From NCBI RefSeq assembly GCF_002243385.1, contig NZ_CP016199.1, positions 1,121,260 through 1,153,956 on the forward strand: DNA of 32,697 bases, read 5' to 3'. The notes beneath the pieces were generated by a model. The model was not told the DNA's origin. It saw only the letters and a program-made list of their open reading frames with translations, and searched no databases. A program made the translations under genes and the position numbers. Of this stretch, positions 19,404-27,181 are shown in pieces. The stretch comes from Mogibacterium pumilum. Lineage in GTDB: Bacteria; Bacillota; Clostridia; Peptostreptococcales; Anaerovoracaceae. Position 1 is the first letter of the stretch. Each line of letters opens with the position of its first letter.

Positions 19404-20720
19404 ATGCATAACAAAAAGGGTAATAAGGAAAAATGGCCATTCGGTATTATGATTACAGGAATATGCCTAGCTGCAATTATAATAATTGCAATTCTTGTAT
19501 TACATAGCAGAACCAATGGTGAAAACGAAATTTTAAAGGTGCTGGTTCAAGGAGAAGTAATTACTGGAATTGCTATAACTTTTACAACTATACCAACATG
19601 GATATATTCGATTAATGAAAGAAAAAGAAGTGAGACTAGATTGATTACTGAAAATGCAATGGAAATAGTTAAACATTATGATCAACAATTATCCGAAGTT
19701 GTAGAGGATATTTCAAGCAGAGAAGAGTTTAGATTGATTGATGTATGGAGAATGGATTATATAATAACAACCTGTAATCAACTGTTTAATAAGTGGGGCG
19801 CTGATAGAGAAATAAACATATCACTAAATTATCCACATGTTTTATCTGTTATCTGTAACAAAAAATATTTAGGAAATATTAACTCCCCAGGCGGTTTGCA
19901 AGATGAATGGAAAGATAACTTAGCTAAAATTCTTATTCCAACTCTAAAAGGAATTTATAAAACTGAAAAATCGGAGATTTTGCAAGATGAAAATGTAAAA
20001 TACTTTAGTTTAATAGAATTCGGGACACAAGAACTTGACTTTAAAAAAATAAAATTTAAAAATAAAGTATTTGTAGAATGTACAGTTACTGAAAGATTTG
20101 TGTTAGATAATGATTTTGTTAATTGTGAATTTATTAATTGTTATGCACCTGATGGATTGGAAAATCCTGAGAGCATAAAAAAATTGGGGAATAATAGCAA
20201 TGAATCTACAAATGATAATGATAGCAGTGAAGGACTTGCAATGCTAGTTGATAAAGGGAATACAGATAGCGGAAGGTACTCAGTGCAAACTACTAATGAA
20301 AACGCAGCATGTCCAGAAAACATCATAGATAATAGAGAAAAAATATATTTATGCAAATATAAATGTATATATAAGGATGTCGATAATAATAAAATTAATA
20401 ATGATATCAAAGCATATTTGATTTCGGAGTTATGTAAAGGTAACGGAAAAGAAAAATTAGGAACTAATAATATAAAAATTAGTATTAGTAGAAATTATAG
20501 TAATTATTCAGAGCAACAAAAATGGAATGGATGGCATAGTCTATTTAAAAATAAAATTGAATATGCTAATCATTTTAAATACTATATTTTTGCAGTTAAG
20601 GATACCGATAAACATTTTGTTATTATATTTGAAGCCGAAGAATTCAAGGAATTTTTAAAAGCTAAGACAGTTGATAAGTCGGGAAAATACAATTTTTATT
20701 TTTCAAATTGGTTGTTCTAA
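19404..20720 (+). CDS. Unrecognised membrane-anchored protein with a pentapeptide-like segment
   Basis: I do not recognise this 438-residue protein. A basic N-terminus (MHNKKGNKEK) leads to a clear membrane helix at about 13-34 and a second hydrophobic stretch at about 47-70, so the bulk is probably cytoplasmic. Residues about 208-246 (DFKKIKFKNKVF, then FVLDNDFVNCEFINC) show an approximate five-residue periodicity with F, L or C, resembling a short pentapeptide-repeat stack. An Asn/Ser/Asp-rich linker follows (about 262-300), then a Lys-rich C-terminal domain. GGAGAG lies 10 bases before the ATG. Codon use is strongly AT-biased compared with the upstream core genes, consistent with acquired DNA. 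It could be an effector or a phage-defence membrane protein, but nothing shows this directly. Confidence 0.6.
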   Translation: MHNKKGNKEKWPFGIMITGICLAAIIIIAILVLHSRTNGENEILKVLVQGEVITGIAITFTTIPTWIYSINERKRSETRLITENAMEIVKHYDQQLSEVVEDISSREEFRLIDVWRMDYIITTCNQLFNKWGADREINISLNYPHVLSVICNKKYLGNINSPGGLQDEWKDNLAKILIPTLKGIYKTEKSEILQDENVKYFSLIEFGTQELDFKKIKFKNKVFVECTVTERFVLDNDFVNCEFINCYAPDGLENPESIKKLGNNSNESTNDNDSSEGLAMLVDKGNTDSGRYSVQTTNENAACPENIIDNREKIYLCKYKCIYKDVDNNKINNDIKAYLISELCKGNGKEKLGTNNIKISISRNYSNYSEQQKWNGWHSLFKNKIEYANHFKYYIFAVKDTDKHFVIIFEAEEFKEFLKAKTVDKSGKYNFYFSNWLF

Positions 20721-20836
20721 AACCTTTTAAAGGTAGCCGTTACCTATCGTTAAAAAGCTCATGGATATGTTCCCACATACTAACATGTCAATAAGATATA
20801 CTTAGTGTTCACTCGTTGCATGTGGAATCGGTAACA

Positions 20837-20873
20837 CTACTTTCACGAACTACTCTGTAGCTCGTGAAAGTAG
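20837..20873. repeat. Strong 37-base imperfect hairpin
   Basis: CTACTTTCACGA (20837-20848) pairs perfectly with TCGTGAAAGTAG (20862-20873). After one A-C mismatch an inner CTAC/GTAG stem closes a TCT loop. No T-run follows in either direction, so it is not an ordinary terminator. It may be part of a structured RNA or a repeat element. Confidence 0.7.
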
Positions 20874-21003
20874 ATGTACCACCCACGCAAGGCACACAAA
20901 AGAAAACGAGCGAAGCGAAGTTTGAATTGTAGTGGGCTACCGCGAAGGCCACAGCCTTTCTGTCGAAATAAATGTTTAAAACTATATATAGGATTGAAAC
21001 CAT

Positions 21004-21044
21004 GGGATTACTAGTAAGTGAATAATTTGCTAGAATCCCTTTTT
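21004..21044 (+). terminator. Terminator directly upstream of the first immunity gene
   Basis: GGGATTACTAG pairs with CTAGAATCCC (one bulged A) across a 15-base loop and is followed by five Ts. The ribosome binding site of the next gene begins about ten bases later. It may simply end the transcript of the gene at 19404. Its position also fits an attenuator controlling the array. Confidence 0.65.
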
Positions 21045-21066
21045 AAAAAGTTGCGAGGAGAGCAAA

Positions 21067-21522
21067 ATGTGTAATATTAATTTGGAAAAATATCGTGATA
21101 GAATTGCTCTAGCATATGAAACAAGTGCCTTCACAGAAGGTATCCGACCAGTGTCGGAGGATGATATAAAAAAATTTGAAGCAAATTATGCCTATATACC
21201 ATCAGAGTACCGCTGGCTACTGCTTAACCTAGGCGGTTGCTATTTGTCAGAACCATGGATTTTTGACTTGAAGGAGCTGGAGGGAAACTATACATACTTT
21301 GAAGAGGCATATGAGGAGTATATGAGCGAATGTAAACACGGTCCAACGTTTCCTATTGGAGGTTTAGGTGATGGAAGCATCGTATTTATAGACCTGGAAA
21401 GTGGTAAAGTGCGTGGATATAACAATGACTATACTGACCTTGAGGAAATTGCAGAGAGCTTTTCGGAACTTATTTTAGATCTAGTAGAACAGGTAGAAAG
21501 CTTTTCTTCACACAATATATGA
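21067..21522 (+). CDS. SUKH (SMI1/KNR4) family immunity-type protein
   Basis: A 151-residue soluble protein with the SMI1/KNR4 pattern. PVSEDDIKKFEANYAYIPSE, followed by YRWLLLNLGGCYL (about 28-60), is the family's first helical motif; GGLGDGSIVFIDLESGKVRGYN (about 97-118) is its central strand motif. Proteins of this superfamily often neutralise contact-delivered polymorphic toxins, and SUKH proteins accept very diverse toxin partners. No toxin is encoded nearby. GGAGAG precedes the ATG and an intrinsic terminator lies immediately upstream. It is the first gene of a plus-strand array of similar small genes. Family assignment is good; an immunity role is inference. Confidence 0.82.
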   Translation: MCNINLEKYRDRIALAYETSAFTEGIRPVSEDDIKKFEANYAYIPSEYRWLLLNLGGCYLSEPWIFDLKELEGNYTYFEEAYEEYMSECKHGPTFPIGGLGDGSIVFIDLESGKVRGYNNDYTDLEEIAESFSELILDLVEQVESFSSHNI

Positions 21523-21530
21523 TAAAAGGG

Positions 21531-21551
21531 GAATGCATAAAATATGCATTC
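21531..21551. repeat. Short perfect hairpin after the SUKH gene
   Basis: GAATGCATA and TATGCATTC form a 9-bp stem with an AAA loop, nine bases past the stop codon. There is no T-run, so it is more likely an mRNA-processing or stabilising stem than a terminator. Confidence 0.5.
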
Positions 21552-21600
21552 TTGAAAAAGATGATAGATACCTTAAATTTAAAATAGAGGTGAGATAATT

Positions 21601-21648
21601 ATGCGCCATATAGTTTTAGAAAGGAAATTTGCAGGTTTAAATTTATGA
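21601..21648 (+). CDS. Possible 15-codon leader ORF coupled to the next gene
   Basis: ATG at 21601 follows a strong GAGGTGAG ribosome binding site, better than the one available to the next gene. The frame reads MRHIVLERKFAGLNL and stops at TGA, which overlaps the ATG of the small membrane protein as ATGA. This arrangement suggests translational coupling through a leader peptide. A frameshifted former N-terminus of the next protein is the alternative. The peptide resembles nothing I know. Confidence 0.35.
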   Translation: MRHIVLERKFAGLNL

Positions 21649-21875
21649 CATTATTAAAAATCATTTTAATAGCACTTGGTGCAACTTTTTCGATATTCGG
21701 ATACTTAATCTACTTTAAGAAAAAGTACAATCTTATTAATGACTTTGAAGCTAACCACAAAGCCGGTAGGAAAACAGAATCTTATGCCAGAAAAGTGGGC
21801 TTGATTGAATTACTACTTGGAATAGCTTTGCTGATGGTGGGCTTTTATTTGATTATTGCTACGCGAGGTACTTGA
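21645..21875 (+). CDS. Small two-helix membrane protein, DUF3784-like
   Basis: A 76-residue protein with two membrane helices (about 3-24 and 50-70) joined by a charged loop KKKYNLINDFEANHKAGRKTESYARKVG. The order helix, YxLIxxF, a Lys/Glu loop with a Tyr and a second helix resembles the DUF3784 group of small Firmicutes membrane proteins; I rate that match as moderate. Its own ribosome binding site is poor and its ATG overlaps the stop of a 15-codon ORF with a strong one. It sits within an immunity array, where small membrane proteins can protect against pore-forming or membrane-acting toxins, but that role is speculation here. Confidence 0.6.
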   Translation: MTLLKIILIALGATFSIFGYLIYFKKKYNLINDFEANHKAGRKTESYARKVGLIELLLGIALLMVGFYLIIATRGT

Positions 21876-22007
21876 ATTTGTTAGTCTGCTTCTTTATTGA
21901 AGAACGATGAAACATATTCCGTTGCAATATCGTAAGGACTTACTGAAGTAACTTCACAGTATTCAAATTTACATTGCAATTTATAATTCGTTTTTGTGAG
22001 GAATAAT

Positions 22008-22427
22008 ATGGATTTTATATACGATAGAAACAGTAACATCATTTTCAGTCTTCACGACAGTAAAGTAAATGAGATTAAATTTCATAATAAAAGATTGACA
22101 TTAAAGCTCAATAAAATTTTTCAATATACAGAGGGCGAAGAAAAATCATACCCAGGTGAAATATGTTTTAAAAATTGCGATCTAGACATGTGTGATATAT
22201 TGATATTTAACAAAACTTTAGGTGAAGGTCGTTTTTACGGAAAGGCTATTGACTTACAGCAATTTATGGATGAGTATGCAGACTCAGAATTTGAAATAAT
22301 TACTGAAGGGTATTTTGGTAACAATACGACGTATACAGGCTGGCTTTGGGAAGAAGGAACGCAGCCAGTATCCGCAATTATGTATATTTGGAATAGTGGA
22401 GATATGGTGTATAAAGTTGAGAAATAG
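22008..22427 (+). CDS. Uncharacterised 139-residue protein of the immunity array
   Basis: I do not recognise a named family. The protein is soluble, with an N-terminal beta-rich part (FSLHDSKVNEIKFHNKRLTLKLNKIF) and an acidic central part. The LHDS-x-V-x-x-I opening is one I have seen in small proteins of unknown function in Firmicutes, often in immunity clusters; this is recollection, not a search. The ATG at 22008 is preferred over a GTG at 21996 because GAGGA lies five bases before it. It sits in the same direction as its neighbours, with short gaps and no terminator. Confidence 0.65.
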   Translation: MDFIYDRNSNIIFSLHDSKVNEIKFHNKRLTLKLNKIFQYTEGEEKSYPGEICFKNCDLDMCDILIFNKTLGEGRFYGKAIDLQQFMDEYADSEFEIITEGYFGNNTTYTGWLWEEGTQPVSAIMYIWNSGDMVYKVEK

Positions 22428-22471
22428 CCCCTTTATAACTGCTAAAGTATAAATAGGAGGAAGTGTTCGTT

Positions 22472-23284
22472 ATGGCAATAGATGGTGTGAAAATTATAGA
22501 CAGCGATACAGCTTATGACATATATAATTATGTTACTGAAAGCTATAAGGACGGAGTGAGTGCAGATAAAATCATAGAGACCATGTTAGCTGAAGAAAAA
22601 GACTATTGCATCGATGATTTTTATTCCGAAATTTACTGGACTGCACTTGCTTATTCGCTATGGAAAATAGGACATCTTCCAGATGGTGTAAAAGAGAAAG
22701 CATTTGAAATCATCAAAAAAGGAGCAAATGAATTCTGGCTCGAAATTGATGACAAAGCATTAAAGCAAAGGCAAAAGTGTTTGGATAAATTAGCAATACA
22801 ACTAGAAACCGAAAATACTAAGCCAATCAAAGTACCAAAGTCAAAGACTACAAGAAAGCCCTTCTTTCAAACAGGAGATGTTCTTGCGATAAAATTTGAT
22901 GATGAGTATGGAGTTTGCTTTGTATCTTCGGTAGATCAAGGAGTGAGAAAAATAGAATACCACTTGGCATGTACACGATTACTGCAGAAAGAAAAACCTA
23001 GTATCGATGATTTCATAAACAGTGAAATTGCTTGTGGCAAGCAGAATACATCATACTGCCTGAAGACAGACTGTTGGTTTAACCATAAAGACCTAGGCTT
23101 GCTTATAGACAGATTTGTGAAGATTGGACGAGTGGAATTGGAAGATTATGTATTAGGAATTCTCTCGCCTACTTCCACGCTTGAGGATATTTACAATAGA
23201 ATTACTATAGACAAAAAGACTTCGAATTTTAAATTTAAAGATACATGGGAACTGATAAGAGGTTTTGAGGTTGATGAGACATAA
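22472..23284 (+). CDS. Immunity-type protein: DUF4259-like N-terminus, Imm26-like C-terminus
   Basis: A 270-residue soluble protein in two parts. Residues 1-112 (DSDTAYDIYNYV, then YWTALAYSLWKIGHLPDGVKEKA) follow the helical pattern of DUF4259-like proteins, where a ND/SD-x-A-x-D start precedes an LA-x-x-x-W-K-x-G-x-L motif. After a Lys/Pro/Thr linker (about 113-130), residues 133-235 (FFQTGDVLAIKFDDEYGVCFV) resemble Imm26, a predicted immunity domain. The gene at 27182 has the same two-part build and is a diverged paralogue. The ATG at 22472 is chosen because AGGAGG lies about nine bases upstream; a GTG at 22463 touches that site. Toxin partner unknown. Confidence 0.72.
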   Translation: MAIDGVKIIDSDTAYDIYNYVTESYKDGVSADKIIETMLAEEKDYCIDDFYSEIYWTALAYSLWKIGHLPDGVKEKAFEIIKKGANEFWLEIDDKALKQRQKCLDKLAIQLETENTKPIKVPKSKTTRKPFFQTGDVLAIKFDDEYGVCFVSSVDQGVRKIEYHLACTRLLQKEKPSIDDFINSEIACGKQNTSYCLKTDCWFNHKDLGLLIDRFVKIGRVELEDYVLGILSPTSTLEDIYNRITIDKKTSNFKFKDTWELIRGFEVDET

Positions 23285-23353
23285 TTGGGTATTTGAAACA
23301 ACGGTAATAACTAGTTTTATTATGTTTTAGGACATTTGGAAGGAACGAAGCTA

Positions 23354-24520
23354 ATGGGCAATAAACCAACATATATCGTATTTGATGATGTTCTCAGAGA
23401 TAAAGGCTTAAGAAAATATTTTGACGTATGCATCAAAGATGTACAAGAGGGTAAAGCCCGTGTGTCTCGAACGAGAGCAAAAGCCGGTTATCCATCATGG
23501 CCATGCTTTAGAGTAGAAGGTCATGAGCTTTTGGTGGAGGCTGTCCTAAATTATTATTTGTTCGAACTGCAATTATCGGGTTTTGTTAGCAGAGATGCTG
23601 AACATTTTACCGATAAGATGAGAGTTTTGTGTGGTTGGCATTATGATGTCGACCGAGTATTAAGTAAGTGGATAGAGCGATTGATAATCACTCCATTTTT
23701 CTATGATGAAAATGACAATAAGTATAATCATAAATGGGTACTAAAGCCGGAGAATCAGGGATATACGTTATCTGAGGAGCATCTTAAATTTGCATGTTTT
23801 ATTGCAGTGTGTTTTACCAAATATGGACATAGCTTTGATAAAAACTATACCAAAGAAGTATTCGATTTAGTCACAGCGCTGGGAAGCAAGCTGCCGGCTC
23901 AGATAAAGAAAAACGGTAGCGGATCAATCCCAAAGGAAATCGCAGAATGCAAGACGGAGGATTTTTCTTGCACTTCAAATGACGCCTTTGCAATTATCAA
24001 AATATCAGTGAAAAATGAGTGTGAAGAAATATATAGTAAAGCTTTAGATTATCTATGTAAGCTGTTCGAATATGGTTTTTCGCCGAGCTACTCAATTGAA
24101 TTTAAAAGTTCTAATAAAATATATCTCCCTATAAAGAAGATTCCGAAGAAGGGGGTAAATCAATTTTTTGCAAATGCAATTCTCTATCCTGAGATTCACG
24201 ATAAAATTGAGCGATATGCAAGGTTAGTTATGAAAGAGTTTGAATGGTATCTAAATTTGAACGACGAGTTTTGTGCGATGCCGGGAAGCTTTGCGGTGTT
24301 TGCATTAGGTCTTTACGACGAAAAATATCATAGGCTGGTCTGCGACTATTTAGCTATATGTGATGGTGAACATCAAAGCATTCAAGGTGAATTTGTGCTT
24401 GCGTATATAGAAAAGTTTGGCTTCACAGAAAAAGGTCTTGAATTATATAAGCTGTGTGAGGAAAACATGCAGGAACTACCAAAGAAGTTAGTTTCCTTAT
24501 ATAAAAAATCCGCGAGGTAA
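23354..24520 (+). CDS. Uncharacterised protein, possibly DUF6138-like
   Basis: A 388-residue soluble protein without signal peptide or membrane segments. The most distinctive part is the C-terminus (about 300-365): PGSFAVFALGLYDEKYHRLVCDYL and DGEHQSIQGEFVLAYIEKFG, a helical repeat-like region with conserved DEKY and DGEHQ-type motifs. I associate this ending with DUF6138-type proteins of immunity and toxin neighbourhoods, with low confidence in the exact family. The start at 23354 has AAGGA ten bases upstream. The next gene begins two bases after the stop, so the two are coupled and may act together. Confidence 0.6.
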   Translation: MGNKPTYIVFDDVLRDKGLRKYFDVCIKDVQEGKARVSRTRAKAGYPSWPCFRVEGHELLVEAVLNYYLFELQLSGFVSRDAEHFTDKMRVLCGWHYDVDRVLSKWIERLIITPFFYDENDNKYNHKWVLKPENQGYTLSEEHLKFACFIAVCFTKYGHSFDKNYTKEVFDLVTALGSKLPAQIKKNGSGSIPKEIAECKTEDFSCTSNDAFAIIKISVKNECEEIYSKALDYLCKLFEYGFSPSYSIEFKSSNKIYLPIKKIPKKGVNQFFANAILYPEIHDKIERYARLVMKEFEWYLNLNDEFCAMPGSFAVFALGLYDEKYHRLVCDYLAICDGEHQSIQGEFVLAYIEKFGFTEKGLELYKLCEENMQELPKKLVSLYKKSAR

Positions 24521-24522
24521 TT

Positions 24523-25212
24523 ATGAATAAAAGAAATGAAGCAATCAAGGATTTTTTGGCAAATCCACAAAATGCAGATCAGCTTTGGAAAAGTAATGTG
24601 CTCGTTGAAATTGATTGGCGCGAGTATGACGAGGATGTTGTAAAGTATTTCAATCAGGCAATAGGCAATCTGATTTCCGTCCGTATGGAGAATAATAAAA
24701 AGCCGTATGGGAATGATATTGTTCTAAACTATAAAGATAGACAGCTTAGAATCCCTTATCAAGAAAAGATGGATAGAGATACAACGATAAAATCGATAAA
24801 CGAAGTAATCAAAGATGATTTTTCGATTCGTCTATTTGTCGACAGCGCCCAAGATGATACTCTCGCATTTTGCGTTCTGGCAAACGAGCAATGGGAGATA
24901 TTAGAAAAGGAATTTGGGAAAAATGAACTAAACAGGTACTTTATCAAAGTTACACCTAATATCAAAATGTTCGATTTGCAGTATGATGTGGTTGAATATT
25001 CAAGGGTCAAAAAGGTAAATCCGGGCGCATCGTTTTTCACTATAGTTTCATATCTTGAAATAGTGAAGAGAGAGAAAAACCTAACTGAGCAAAGACACAG
25101 TGGGGAAATAGAGCTAAAGGAATATTTACAAGAAAAGCGAAAAATAAATTCTGAGAAAGAACAGTTTATTTTAGAATATGGTTTAAAATTACCCGAAACA
25201 AAGTCAATGTAG
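24523..25212 (+). CDS. Uncharacterised 229-residue protein coupled to the preceding gene
   Basis: I do not recognise a named family. The chain is soluble: an N-terminal helical part (to about 60), a middle alpha/beta part with IRLFVDSAQDDTLAFCVLANEQWEILEKEFG (about 101-131) and a very charged Glu/Lys helical tail (about 185-220). The middle motif, a strand ending in D-S followed by DTLAF and a W-x-x-LE helix, looks like proteins I have seen beside other immunity genes. GAGGT lies close before the ATG, which starts two bases after the previous stop. No promoter lies between them. Confidence 0.6.
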   Translation: MNKRNEAIKDFLANPQNADQLWKSNVLVEIDWREYDEDVVKYFNQAIGNLISVRMENNKKPYGNDIVLNYKDRQLRIPYQEKMDRDTTIKSINEVIKDDFSIRLFVDSAQDDTLAFCVLANEQWEILEKEFGKNELNRYFIKVTPNIKMFDLQYDVVEYSRVKKVNPGASFFTIVSYLEIVKREKNLTEQRHSGEIELKEYLQEKRKINSEKEQFILEYGLKLPETKSM

Positions 25213-25264
25213 ACGATATATATTTAAATATAATTATTTAGAAATATCCGAGGGAGCATAGCTT

Positions 25265-25903
25265 ATGAATACCATCACGAAAGAGATAATCTTAGAGAGA
25301 CTTAATCGTTTTAAGAATAGAGTTGACGAATTAGGTGGAACTACAAGTAAAATAGTTTGCAAGGAAGCTGCAACGGAAGAAGAAATCCTGAAGCTTGAAA
25401 AAGAATTGGGATATAAATTACCGGATGACTTCAGGTGGGTACTTATTAATGTCTCGTCACATTTAGAATTTTTCTGGAATCTCTATCGTGATGATGAAGA
25501 ATTGTTAGAGTTACCAAATGAATTAGTGGAAATTTTTTCAGGTAATTTGTATCTTGGCGTTGATATTATCAATAGTTGTGAAGAAAGCAGAATGGGATGG
25601 ATTGATATTTGTTATCCTGATTACAATAAGCCATATGACAAGATTTTTCACAATAAATTAGCCTTCCAGAAAGTAAGCAATGGCGATTTATTTGCTATTG
25701 ATTTGGAAGAAGAAAGCTATGGAAAAATCGTATATCTAAGCCATGATGGAAGCGAGCTACATGGATATGTAATGGCAAATTCATTCCAAGAGTTTTTGGA
25801 GGAATATACTAAAATCGGATGCGTAGGTGGTGAGGATTGGCAGTGGGAAGCCTTTACAAATGATCATTCAACGCCACTGCGAAAATGCAAAGAAATGGCT
25901 TGA
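25265..25903 (+). CDS. SUKH (SMI1/KNR4) family immunity-type protein, second copy
   Basis: A 212-residue protein whose motif ATEEEILKLEKELGYKLPDD, followed by FRWVLINVSSHLEFFW (about 36-72), is classic SMI1/KNR4. NGDLFAIDLEEESYGKIVYLSHDGSELHGYVMANSFQEFLEEY (about 139-181) is the second family hallmark. It is much diverged from the SUKH gene at 21067 and has a longer insert with a long acidic loop, so it is not a recent duplicate. GAGGGAG precedes the ATG. As with the first copy, toxin neutralisation is the likely role from family knowledge, and no cognate toxin is in the window. Confidence 0.82.
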   Translation: MNTITKEIILERLNRFKNRVDELGGTTSKIVCKEAATEEEILKLEKELGYKLPDDFRWVLINVSSHLEFFWNLYRDDEELLELPNELVEIFSGNLYLGVDIINSCEESRMGWIDICYPDYNKPYDKIFHNKLAFQKVSNGDLFAIDLEEESYGKIVYLSHDGSELHGYVMANSFQEFLEEYTKIGCVGGEDWQWEAFTNDHSTPLRKCKEMA

Positions 25904-25949
25904 TATAATGTTTAAAGGCGACTAAATCTTGGGGTGAATAGGTAAAATC

Positions 25950-26291
25950 ATGATCACAGGTGTTGATTACATATTATATACTAATAAAAGTCAGGATGCT
26001 CTTATTGAAAAAATAAAAGAAAGTATTCCGTTTTGGGAAAATCCATGCTTCGTTATTGATAATGAAGATGAAACAACGGGTATTTTTATTTCCCGAGATG
26101 AGGAGATGTTTCATCTAATAGATGAAAAGGGCTTTTATATTGACGAATTATCTGGTGAAAGTCCGTTTTTATTAATGTTTAATAAAAAATATTCATCAAA
26201 AATAAATAGGCTAACACTAGTGCTAGCTGAAGATATTGAGGAATCCAAATTTTCCAAGCAAGTATTCGATTGGATTAGATCTATTTTGTAG
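25950..26291 (+). CDS. Uncharacterised 113-residue acidic protein of the immunity array
   Basis: No family is recognised. This is a small soluble protein with alternating strands and helices, no membrane segments and many acidic residues, including DNEDETTGIFISRDEEMFHL in the middle. It ends in a Trp-Ile helix (FDWIRSIL). Acidic small folds are common among nuclease-neutralising immunity proteins, but this is only a compositional argument. GGGGTGA and AGGT precede the ATG. It is spaced about 46 bases from the SUKH gene and 59 bases from a broken gene downstream. Confidence 0.6.
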   Translation: MITGVDYILYTNKSQDALIEKIKESIPFWENPCFVIDNEDETTGIFISRDEEMFHLIDEKGFYIDELSGESPFLLMFNKKYSSKINRLTLVLAEDIEESKFSKQVFDWIRSIL

Positions 26292-26350
26292 GAAAGTATA
26301 ACAAACCAATAAAGTATAGTATTATACATAGAGTGAAATTAGGGAAGAAA

Positions 26351-26671
26351 ATGAACGCAAAAGACTTTGTAAAGCAGTGTTTTGAAGAAAAAGAAAATAG
26401 TTTAAAACAATATTTTGATGATAGCTATAAAACAGAGGTCGGAAAAAGAATAAATACTCTGATAGAGAATGGGTAAAGCAAAGAAGAGCTATACGAAATA
26501 ATTGATTTGGTACTGAAGGAAACATACTATACACTGCTTCTTGCTTTAGATGTGGAAGCATCATTAGGAGGAAAGCAGTTTAGCTGTGAACTTCTTAATC
26601 AGGACGGGAATGTTATCAACCAATTTGGAGAGATTGAAGCGGAAGCATATGTGTATTTCATGGAAGAATAA
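26351..26671 (+). pseudogene. Small immunity-array gene interrupted by an in-frame stop
   Basis: An ATG with an AGGGA ribosome binding site opens a frame reading MNAKDFVKQCFEEKEN onward for 41 codons, then meets TAA at 26474-26476. The same frame continues for 64 more sense codons (SKEELYEIIDLVLKETYYTL through EAEAYVYFMEE) to a second TAA at 26669. Both halves read as one coherent amphipathic protein of about 106 residues, so a single nonsense change, for example CAA to TAA, is the simplest explanation. The second half could in principle be restarted, but no good start codon with a ribosome binding site is present early in it. I do not know the family. A sequencing error is the main alternative. 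Confidence 0.7.
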
Positions 26672-26707
26672 ATTCTCAAATTGAAAGTTTTGAGGTGATA
26701 TATACAA

Positions 26708-27091
26708 ATGATTACTGAATGGATAGAATGGATAGAACGAAAAAAGCGAAAACGCAACTGTAAAGCGCATTTTGGAAGCGACAGCATAAAAATGAAAGAC
26801 TGTACAGTTGCCCAGGTTCATATGATTTCAGATGAGATTTATGATAATCAGGAGCTTGATTTTTATATTGAAACCAAATACGATGTCTATTTTCTTCGCA
26901 TTATAAATAATGATGATAAATGTGTATCTATCCTCCCCGCAAAACACGATGGAATTATATATATTATAAGTAACTTGCCAGTTAATAAGGAAAATATCAA
27001 TGAGAAAATTCAAGTGGCACTAAATCGATTAGAAGAATATGGATTTCCGAACTTGAAGAATTCCAAAAGTGTAATAGAATTTAAAATATAG
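26708..27091 (+). CDS. Uncharacterised 127-residue protein of the immunity array
   Basis: No family is recognised. The N-terminus is unusually basic and Trp-rich (ITEWIEWIERKKRKRNCKAHFG), followed by an alpha/beta part (TVAQVHMISDEIYDNQELDFYIETKYDVYFLRIINNDDKCVSILP) and a helical C-terminus. There are no membrane segments. GAGGTGAT lies eight bases before the ATG. It sits between the broken gene and the last two-domain immunity-type gene, all in the same direction with no terminator between them. Confidence 0.6.
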   Translation: MITEWIEWIERKKRKRNCKAHFGSDSIKMKDCTVAQVHMISDEIYDNQELDFYIETKYDVYFLRIINNDDKCVSILPAKHDGIIYIISNLPVNKENINEKIQVALNRLEEYGFPNLKNSKSVIEFKI

Positions 27092-27181
27092 CTATATGAG
27101 GGAATATGTTAAGTAGGGAAACTAATGTCAGAGATAAAATCAAAGGTCTAAATAAAACAACTGGAAGGTGGTTAAAAGAAT

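Larger units (their letters stand above)
20721..21066 (+). other. Noncoding, structured stretch before the immunity array
   Basis: These 346 bases hold no convincing gene. They contain a long hairpin (20837-20873) and a GC-richer block (about 20875-20960) with CCCAC and GTGGG segments that could pair. A 27-base sequence ending in ATTGAAAC (20974-21000) and a terminator (21004-21044) complete the region. The base composition of the middle block differs from the AT-rich genes on both sides, suggesting a dispersed repeat or the leader of a regulated transcript. Confidence 0.5.

Noticed and set aside
20876-20884. GGGTGGTAC on the minus strand, resembling the start of a T-box motif
   Set aside because: The CCGCG continuation, Stem I and a terminator with U-tract are missing; nothing else supports a second T-box.
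20974-21000. A 27-base sequence beginning GTTTAAAAC and ending ATTGAAAC, like the ends of some CRISPR repeats
   Set aside because: Only one copy exists in the window, there is no spacer array, and no cas genes are nearby.
20809-21003. Minus-strand 64-codon ORF across the structured leader
   Set aside because: It reads straight through the 37-base hairpin, has no good ribosome binding site, and is better explained as part of a noncoding or repeat element.
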